The position numbers and the translations under genes are program-made. A model generated the notes under the pieces. The model was given only the letters and a program-made list of their open reading frames with translations. It was not told the DNA's origin and searched no databases. DNA of 11,335 nt, taken from assembly GCA_017476305.1 (NCBI GenBank), contig JAFVAA010000194.1, forward strand, positions 1-11,335. Direction: 5' to 3'. This DNA is from Lachnospiraceae bacterium (GTDB lineage: Bacteria > Bacillota > Clostridia > Lachnospirales > Lachnospiraceae). Of this stretch, positions 7,143 through 11,335 are shown piece after piece (position 1 is the stretch's first letter; each line of letters starts with the position of its first letter).

Positions 7143-8306
7143 ATGGATGATATAGAAGTGACTTATCAGGAAATCCTCAGATGGGAAAAGGAGGATTTTC
7201 TCTTTGTGGATATTAGGGATCAGGCTTCTGTGGAGTATGGAAAAATTCCGGGGGCGGTGCATATTCCTTTAGAGGAGCTTTCGGAGAGGGTGTCGGAGCT
7301 TCCAAAGGGAAAAAAGCCGGTGCTTTACTGCATGAAGGGATTAAATAGCGGGAAGCCCGCCTTGTGGCTTAGGGAACAGGGATATTCCTCGTATCATTTA
7401 AAAGGAGGATATTTCGGCTATCTGGTCTCTGCCTTTGAGGAGGAGGAGAAGGAGGACGCCGGGGAGAAACGAAAGGAAAAAAATAAGCAGATTGAAAAAA
7501 GTATTCAGAAGACGTTTCACAAAAAGCTCTTTTCTCCCTTTGCGAAGGCAATCAACCGCTATGAACTCGTAAAGCCCGGAGATAGGATTGCAGTCTGTAT
7601 GTCCGGTGGAAAGGATTCCATGCTGATGGCAAAGCTTTTTCAGGAGATAAAGCGCCATGATAAATTCCCGTTTGAGTTAGTTTTTTTGGTGATGGATCCG
7701 GGATATGCGCCGGAGAACCGAAAGCGAATCGAGGATAATGCGAAGCTTATGGATATTCCGATTACGGTTTTTGAGTCAAATATCTTCGATGCGGTATATG
7801 AAATCGAGAAATCTCCCTGCTATCTCTGCGCGAGGATGCGGAGAGGATATCTGTACAGCCATGCGAAGGAGCTTGGGTGTAATAAGATCGCACTGGGGCA
7901 CCACTATGATGATGTCATCGAGACGATTCTCATGGGGATGCTCTATGGAGGACAGGTGCAGACAATGATGCCGAAGCTGCACAGTACGAATTTTGAAGGG
8001 ATGGAGCTGATCCGTCCACTGTATCTGATCAGGGAGGAGGATATCAAACGGTGGCGGGATGCGAATGATCTTCATTTTTTACAGTGTGCCTGCAGGTTTA
8101 CAGATACCTGTTCGGTCAGCGGAGATCATGGAGAGGATCATTCGAAGCGGCTGGAAATCAAAAAGCTCATAGCAGAGTTAAAAAAGAAGAATCCGTTCGT
8201 GGAGAGCAATATTTTTAAAAGTGTGGAGAATGTGAATCTAAGTACAGTGATTGCCTATAAGAAGGATGGGGTGAAGCATGAGTTTTTAGAGGAGTATGAG
8301 GATTAA
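7143..8306 (+). CDS. Rhodanese domain fused to TtcA-like PP-loop tRNA thiolase
   Basis: 387 residues, ATG preceded by GGAG (7132-7135). Residues 5-98 form a rhodanese domain with LFVDIRD, the GAVHIPLEEL strand-helix and the active-site loop CMKGLNS (Cys63). Residues 99-125 are a Lys/Glu-rich linker. From about 130 comes an N-type ATP pyrophosphatase of the TtcA/TtuA group: PP-loop SGGKDS (154-159), a CxxC pair (Cys226, Cys229), GHHYDD (252-257), and late cysteines 315, 317 and 323. TtcA uses a [4Fe-4S] cluster held by a CxxC pair and one later Cys to adenylate and thiolate C32 of tRNA, so the same reaction is likely here. Cys63 could carry persulfide sulfur to the thiolase in cis. The exact target base is inference. 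A terminator about 210 nt downstream probably ends its unit. Confidence 0.85.
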   Translation: MDDIEVTYQEILRWEKEDFLFVDIRDQASVEYGKIPGAVHIPLEELSERVSELPKGKKPVLYCMKGLNSGKPALWLREQGYSSYHLKGGYFGYLVSAFEEEEKEDAGEKRKEKNKQIEKSIQKTFHKKLFSPFAKAINRYELVKPGDRIAVCMSGGKDSMLMAKLFQEIKRHDKFPFELVFLVMDPGYAPENRKRIEDNAKLMDIPITVFESNIFDAVYEIEKSPCYLCARMRRGYLYSHAKELGCNKIALGHHYDDVIETILMGMLYGGQVQTMMPKLHSTNFEGMELIRPLYLIREEDIKRWRDANDLHFLQCACRFTDTCSVSGDHGEDHSKRLEIKKLIAELKKKNPFVESNIFKSVENVNLSTVIAYKKDGVKHEFLEEYED

Positions 8307-8518
8307 AAGAGGGGGATAGTACATGCGGCGAGAAGTAATGCGAGGATGCTTGGAACGGTCTGCGGGCTGCCGTGTAATGGTGTCAGTGGGGTTGCTTTTA
8401 AGGAGAATGTGTGGTATAAATGAGGTAGATAAGATTGGCAGACAGTTCATTGGTACCATCCTGTCTTTAAACAAAACCAGGGCTGTGAAGAAATGATAAT
8501 AGGTCATAAAAGCAAATT
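8307..8518. other. Intergenic stretch with no supported gene
   Basis: This is most of the 328-nt gap between the thiolase gene and queD. Open frames are only 20-40 codons long on the + strand (for example ATG 8346 to TGA 8423, 25 residues), with no convincing ribosome site and no recognisable product. A 73-residue frame on the - strand runs across it and into the upstream gene. I see no tRNA or known riboswitch. The sequence TGCGAGGATGC at 8339-8349 recurs at 8589-8599. It may be gene debris or an untranslated trailer. Confidence 0.5.
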
Positions 8519-8546
8519 CGAGCAGACGGAGGTTTGCTCGTTTTTT
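8519..8546 (+). terminator. Intrinsic terminator upstream of queD
   Basis: CGAGCA (8519-8524) pairs with TGCTCG (8535-8540) across a 10-nt loop and is followed directly by six T (8541-8546). A competing pairing GCAAA (8512-8516) with TTTGC (8533-8537) is possible. It most likely ends transcription from the thiolase gene. The T-run is also the left arm of the next inverted repeat, so the two structures exclude each other in RNA. Confidence 0.7.
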
Positions 8547-8583
8547 ACTTTACAGGAAACTTCGTTCCCTTTAAAGTAAAAAA
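8541..8583. repeat. 12-bp perfect inverted repeat overlapping the que promoter
   Basis: TTTTTTACTTTA (8541-8552) and TAAAGTAAAAAA (8572-8583) are exact reverse complements. Inside, GGAA (8555-8558) can pair with TTCC (8565-8568) around ACTTCG. With T-rich and A-rich ends it could terminate transcripts arriving from either side. It also contains both boxes of the candidate promoter, so it could be an operator palindrome. Confidence 0.75.
8549..8577 (+). promoter_or_regulatory. Candidate promoter for the queD-queE-folE-queC operon
   Basis: TTTACA (8549-8554, 5 of 6 consensus positions) and TAAAGT (8572-8577, 4 of 6) are separated by exactly 17 bp. Transcription would begin near 8584, about 50 nt before the queD ATG. 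It follows a terminator and is the best promoter I can find before queD. The -10 box is weak, and the boxes lie partly in the arms of the inverted repeat. Confidence 0.5.
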
Positions 8584-8634
8584 TGCTTTGCGAGGATGCG
8601 CACAGACAGGAATGATAGTGGAGGAAAGGGATTT

Positions 8635-9054
8635 ATGTATCAGCTGACGATTGAACAGAGCTTTGATTCGGCGCATTTTTTAGCCGGTTATCAGGGAAAA
8701 TGCGGAAATATTCACGGGCACAGGTGGAGGGTGCTTTTGACGGTAGAGACGGAGAACCTTAGGGAAGAACCGCAGGAACGGGGCATGTGTTTTGATTTTT
8801 CGGTTTTGAAGGAAGAACTAAAGGAATTATTAGAGGTTTATGACCATAATTTTCTGGTGGAAAAGGATTCTTTAAAGCAGAAAACGATGGAGGTTTTAAA
8901 GGAAGAGGGATTTTCTATCATGGAGCTGCCGTTTCGTCCAACTGCGGAGAATTTTTCCAGACATTTTTTTGAGAAAATGAAAGAGCGTGGCTATCCGGTA
9001 GCGATGGTGCAGGTCTATGAAACACCGAATAACTGTGCGACCTATGTTCCGTAG
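8635..9054 (+). CDS. queD: 6-carboxy-5,6,7,8-tetrahydropterin synthase QueD
   Basis: QueD converts 7,8-dihydroneopterin triphosphate to 6-carboxytetrahydropterin, the second step of preQ0 synthesis, in the cytoplasm. The 139-residue protein belongs to the PTPS/QueD (T-fold) family. The zinc ligands are His14 (FDSAHFL) and His27/His29 of NIHGH, and Cys23 in the CxxxHGH arrangement is the expected catalytic cysteine. The Asp70-His71 pair, PTAEN (102-106) and YETPNN near the C-terminus complete the family pattern, and the length is normal. ATG 8635 is preferred over earlier in-frame starts (from 8596) because a purine-rich site GGAGGAAAGGG lies at 8620-8630 and the protein then opens with the family's MYQLTIEQSF. 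It is the first gene of the operon; queE follows after 110 nt. Confidence 0.93.
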   Translation: MYQLTIEQSFDSAHFLAGYQGKCGNIHGHRWRVLLTVETENLREEPQERGMCFDFSVLKEELKELLEVYDHNFLVEKDSLKQKTMEVLKEEGFSIMELPFRPTAENFSRHFFEKMKERGYPVAMVQVYETPNNCATYVP

Positions 9055-9164
9055 GAGGTTTTGGTGTTCCTGTTTGTAAAGTAGCTTTGGCAGGCAGCAG
9101 GGCGATTGTGAAGGAAGCAGGAGCTTTGGAATAGAGAGATTTATAGAAGAATGGGAGAGGAAAA

Positions 9165-9845
9165 ATGCCGGAAAATTCGATAGAGATTTTTGAAATCGTG
9201 GAAATCTTTGAAAGTATCAATGGGGAAGGCTTAAAAGCCGGAGAGCTTTCTGCTTTTGTACGGATGAAGGGGTGCAATCTGGACTGCAGCTTTTGCGATA
9301 CAGCGTGGGCGAAGGAAAAGGATGCGGAAGCTACTTATATGACGACGAGTGAGATTTTAGAGGAGATTGCTTCGTTTGGCGTGAAAAATGTGACGCTGAC
9401 CGGAGGGGAGCCGATGGAGAAGAAGGGGATTTTTTCTCTAATTATGGCACTTGTGGATCATGGATATCAGGTTGAGGTGGAAACGAATGGGAGCATAGAT
9501 CTTAGGGAGTATGCATTACTTTCCGATATTGTGAGCTTTACGATTGACTATAAGCTGCCGGGAAGCGGAATGGAGGAGAAGATGCTTTTAGAGAATTTTC
9601 TCTGCTTCGGGGAGAAAAATGTAATTAAGTTCGTGGTGACAGACAGGACGGATTTAGAAAGGGCGTATGCGTTATGCGAAGATGAGCTAAGGGAGACGAG
9701 ATGCCGGATTTATTTAAGTCCTGCGTTTGGAAAGATAGAGCCTGAGGAGATTGTGGAGTTTATGAAGGAAAAGAAGTGGACGGAAGCACGCTTACAGCTG
9801 CAGCTGCATAAGATAATCTGGGAACCGGACGCACGGGGAGTATAA
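9165..9845 (+). CDS. queE: 7-carboxy-7-deazaguanine synthase QueE (radical SAM)
   Basis: QueE is a radical-SAM enzyme that contracts the ring of 6-carboxytetrahydropterin to 7-carboxy-7-deazaguanine, using S-adenosylmethionine, a [4Fe-4S] cluster and Mg2+. In this 226-residue protein the cluster cysteines are Cys37, Cys41 and Cys44 in GCNLDCSFCDTAW, the CX3CX2C spacing of many QueE proteins. INGEG (18-22) near the start binds substrate in the family, and LTGGEP (78-83) is the SAM-contacting motif. The C-terminus LQLQLHKIIWEPDARGV is characteristic. ATG 9165 is preceded by GGGAGAGGAAAA. The 110-nt gap after queD carries no recognisable gene or terminator, so co-transcription is likely. Confidence 0.95.
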   Translation: MPENSIEIFEIVEIFESINGEGLKAGELSAFVRMKGCNLDCSFCDTAWAKEKDAEATYMTTSEILEEIASFGVKNVTLTGGEPMEKKGIFSLIMALVDHGYQVEVETNGSIDLREYALLSDIVSFTIDYKLPGSGMEEKMLLENFLCFGEKNVIKFVVTDRTDLERAYALCEDELRETRCRIYLSPAFGKIEPEEIVEFMKEKKWTEARLQLQLHKIIWEPDARGV

Positions 9846-9893
9846 AGCAGCGGCTATAGGTGGAAAGGAAAATGGAATGGGAGATGAGTGAAA

Positions 9894-10469
9894 ATGGCGA
9901 TTGATACAGAGGCAATAAATGAGCACATTCGTGGAATCTTAACAGCACTTGGCGATGATCCGGACAGGGAGGGGCTAAAGGATACGCCGGAGCGGGTAGC
10001 CAGGATGTATGAGGAAATCTTCGAAGGGATGAATTATACCAATCATGAGATTGCCCGGATGTTTGATAAGACCTTTGAGGACAAGATGAGCTTTGAGGCA
10101 GACGGGAATGATATGGTAATGGTCAGGGATATTGATATTTACAGCTACTGTGAACATCATATGGCACTGATGTATGATATGAAGGTGACGGTTGCCTATA
10201 TCCCGAAAGGAAAGGTAATCGGGTTAAGTAAGATTGCCAGGATTGCAGATATGGTCGGAAAGAGACTGCAGCTTCAGGAACGTATCGGCTCGGATATCGC
10301 GGAAATTATGCAGGAAATCTTAGGGAGTGAGGATGTGGCTGTAGTGATTGAAGGGACGCATAGCTGCATGTCTGCGCGGGGAATCAAAAAGTCACAGGCG
10401 ACGACAAAGACCTATACACTTAGAGGGGCGTTTAAAGAGAATGAGTTTTTGCAGATGAGGTTAGGTTGA
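9894..10469 (+). CDS. folE: GTP cyclohydrolase I (FolE type)
   Basis: FolE opens the GTP imidazole ring to give 7,8-dihydroneopterin triphosphate, the shared precursor of folate and queuosine. Its place between queE and queC points to the queuosine route. The 191-residue protein has [18 protein letters not shown], the zinc motif CEHH (Cys86, His88, His89) and SCMSARGI (Cys158, the third zinc ligand), ending in the family's RGAF element. The usual CEHHLLPF is CEHHMALM, which as far as I recall is frequent in Lachnospiraceae homologues. The start is uncertain: ATG 9894 gives the family-like [16 protein letters not shown], while GTG 9888 two codons earlier is closer to the GGGAG at 9879-9883 (4 nt rather than 10 nt). 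Confidence 0.94.
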   Translation: MAIDTEAINEHIRGILTALGDDPDREGLKDTPERVARMYEEIFEGMNYTNHEIARMFDKTFEDKMSFEADGNDMVMVRDIDIYSYCEHHMALMYDMKVTVAYIPKGKVIGLSKIARIADMVGKRLQLQERIGSDIAEIMQEILGSEDVAVVIEGTHSCMSARGIKKSQATTKTYTLRGAFKENEFLQMRLG

Positions 10470-10497
10470 GATGAAGCAAAAGAGGGAGAAAAACAGA

Positions 10498-11181
10498 ATG
10501 AAGGCAATGGTACTTAGCAGTGGCGGAGTGGACAGTACGACCTGTCTGGGGATGGCAGTGGAAAAGTATGGAAAGGAAAATGTGATTTCCCTTTCCATTT
10601 CTTATGGACAGAAGCATGAAAAGGAAATACTTGCTGCCAGGGAGGTGGCGGCATTTTATGGTGTGGAGCATTTGGAACTGGATCTTATGAAAATTTTTGC
10701 CTATAGCGACAGTTCTCTTTTAAAGCATTCTTTGGAAGAAATCACGGAGGAGAGCTATGCAGAGCAGTTAGAGAAGCGGGATGGAAAGCCGGTTACTACA
10801 TATGTGCCATTTCGGAACGGGCTTTTTCTTTCATCTGCAGCTAGTATCGCTCTTTCGAAAGAGTGTGGTGTCATCTACTATGGAGCACATGCGGATGATG
10901 CGGCGGGAAATGCGTATCCGGACTGCAGTGAGGAGTTTCAGAAGGCAATGGATGAGGCGATTTATCTGGGAAGCGGAAAGCAGTTAAGAGTAGAGGCTCC
11001 TTTTGTGGGGCTGACAAAAGCGGAGGTGGTAAAGAAGGGGCTGGAGATAAAGGTGCCGTATGAGTTGACGTGGAGCTTCTATGAAGGCGGGGAAAAGCCT
11101 TGCGGAGTTTGTGGTACATGCAGAGACCGGGCAGAGGCATTTCGAAAAAACGGGGTGGAGGATCCGGGGTTAAAAGAGTGA
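10498..11181 (+). CDS. queC: 7-cyano-7-deazaguanine (preQ0) synthase QueC
   Basis: QueC turns 7-carboxy-7-deazaguanine into preQ0, using ATP and ammonia through an adenylate. The 227-residue protein opens MKAMVLSSGGVDSTTC, with the PP-loop SGGVDS at 8-13 as expected. YVPFRNGLFLSSA (102-114), YGAHADDAAGNAYPDC (128-143) and the C-terminal CGVCGTCRDRAEAF are diagnostic. The family binds structural zinc with four cysteines, the first in TWSCY. Here that segment reads TWSFY (Phe194, codon TTC), leaving Cys202, Cys205 and Cys208. ATG 10498 is chosen over ATG 10471 because AGGGAG (10483-10488) lies 9 nt upstream and the extra nine residues (MKQKREKNR) are not family-like. It is the last gene of the operon; a long hairpin follows but has no T-run. 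Confidence 0.93.
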   Translation: MKAMVLSSGGVDSTTCLGMAVEKYGKENVISLSISYGQKHEKEILAAREVAAFYGVEHLELDLMKIFAYSDSSLLKHSLEEITEESYAEQLEKRDGKPVTTYVPFRNGLFLSSAASIALSKECGVIYYGAHADDAAGNAYPDCSEEFQKAMDEAIYLGSGKQLRVEAPFVGLTKAEVVKKGLEIKVPYELTWSFYEGGEKPCGVCGTCRDRAEAFRKNGVEDPGLKE

Positions 11182-11200
11182 TGTTCAACGCAATGTACTA

Positions 11201-11282
11201 CAGCGTGAAACAATGTCATTTCGTTAAGCATTACTTCCTGTAGCTATATTATGGCTTAACGAAATGACATTGCAGCATGAAA
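11201..11282. repeat. 62-bp unit with 19-bp inverted ends, bracketed by 10-bp direct repeats
   Basis: CAATGTCATTTCGTTAAGC (11211-11229) and its exact reverse complement (11254-11272) enclose a 24-nt centre. Directly outside are CAGCGTGAAA (11201-11210) and CAGCATGAAA (11273-11282), which match at 9 of 10 positions in the same orientation. Inverted ends with a flanking direct duplication is the layout of an inserted palindromic element, although 62 bp is very short. In RNA the arms would form a strong hairpin 29 nt after queC and could protect or end the transcript, but no T-run follows. No transposase is in the window. Confidence 0.7.
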
Positions 11283-11335
11283 TGTAATAGGAAATGAAGA
11301 TATATTAGAAATGGCTATAAAATTTTATAAATCAT

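Noticed and set aside
8346..8423. Small ORF of 25 residues in the gap before queD
   Set aside because: It has no convincing ribosome site and no recognisable product. Chance ORFs of this length are expected.
8541..8634. preQ1 riboswitch in front of queD
   Set aside because: No GGTTC...ACCC stem followed by an A-rich tail and CTAAGG-like segment is visible, and the inverted repeat has a different layout. A covariance search is still needed.

Overview
The window looks like a chromosomal segment of a Gram-positive anaerobe of the class Clostridia, most likely Lachnospiraceae. The reasons are moderate G+C, strong AGGAGG-type ribosome binding sites, TTG starts, a Clostridia-style FtsZ, a HisRS of the type usual in that family, and a ligand-binding/GGDEF protein of a kind common there. 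The genus is not resolved. All recognised genes lie on the + strand.

Layout. (1) 1-1029: the 3' part of ftsZ, closed by a strong intrinsic terminator. (2) 1124-2002: a CPBP-family intramembrane protease. (3) 2010-2241: a good sigma-A-like promoter followed by an unusually structured leader of about 130 nt (a 24-bp hairpin plus further stems inside an outer closing stem). (4) 2242-5870: a cyclic-di-GMP pair. The first gene, a periplasmic-binding-protein-like sensor fused to a GGDEF diguanylate cyclase, is split by one in-frame TGA at 3043. The second is a PAS-GGDEF-EAL protein with a degenerate GGDEF and an intact EAL phosphodiesterase. (5) 5881-7122: a histidyl-tRNA synthetase (or HisZ-like paralogue). 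(6) 7143-8306: a rhodanese fused to a TtcA-like PP-loop tRNA thiolase. (7) 8307-8634: a 328-nt gene-free stretch with a terminator, a 12-bp inverted repeat that contains a candidate promoter, and an 11-bp direct repeat. (8) 8635-11181: the preQ0 (queuosine/7-deazaguanine precursor) operon queD-queE-folE-queC. (9) 11182-11335: a 62-bp unit with 19-bp perfect inverted ends, bracketed by near-identical 10-bp direct repeats.

How the genes work together. FolE (GTP to dihydroneopterin triphosphate), QueD (to 6-carboxytetrahydropterin), QueE (to 7-carboxy-7-deazaguanine) and QueC (to preQ0) form a complete GTP-to-preQ0 route. QueF, a transporter, Tgt and QueA are not in the window. HisRS, the TtcA-like protein and the queuosine genes all concern tRNA, so 5881-11181 reads as a tRNA charging and modification neighbourhood. 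The two c-di-GMP genes are adjacent with a 16-nt overlap and were probably built as a synthase/hydrolase pair. As the sequence stands, the synthase is interrupted while the hydrolase looks intact.

Most notable: the nonsense codon in the otherwise intact sensor-cyclase, the structured leader in front of it, loss of one zinc-ligand cysteine in QueC, the rhodanese-TtcA fusion, and the palindromic unit at the right end. I see no wholly new multi-gene system.
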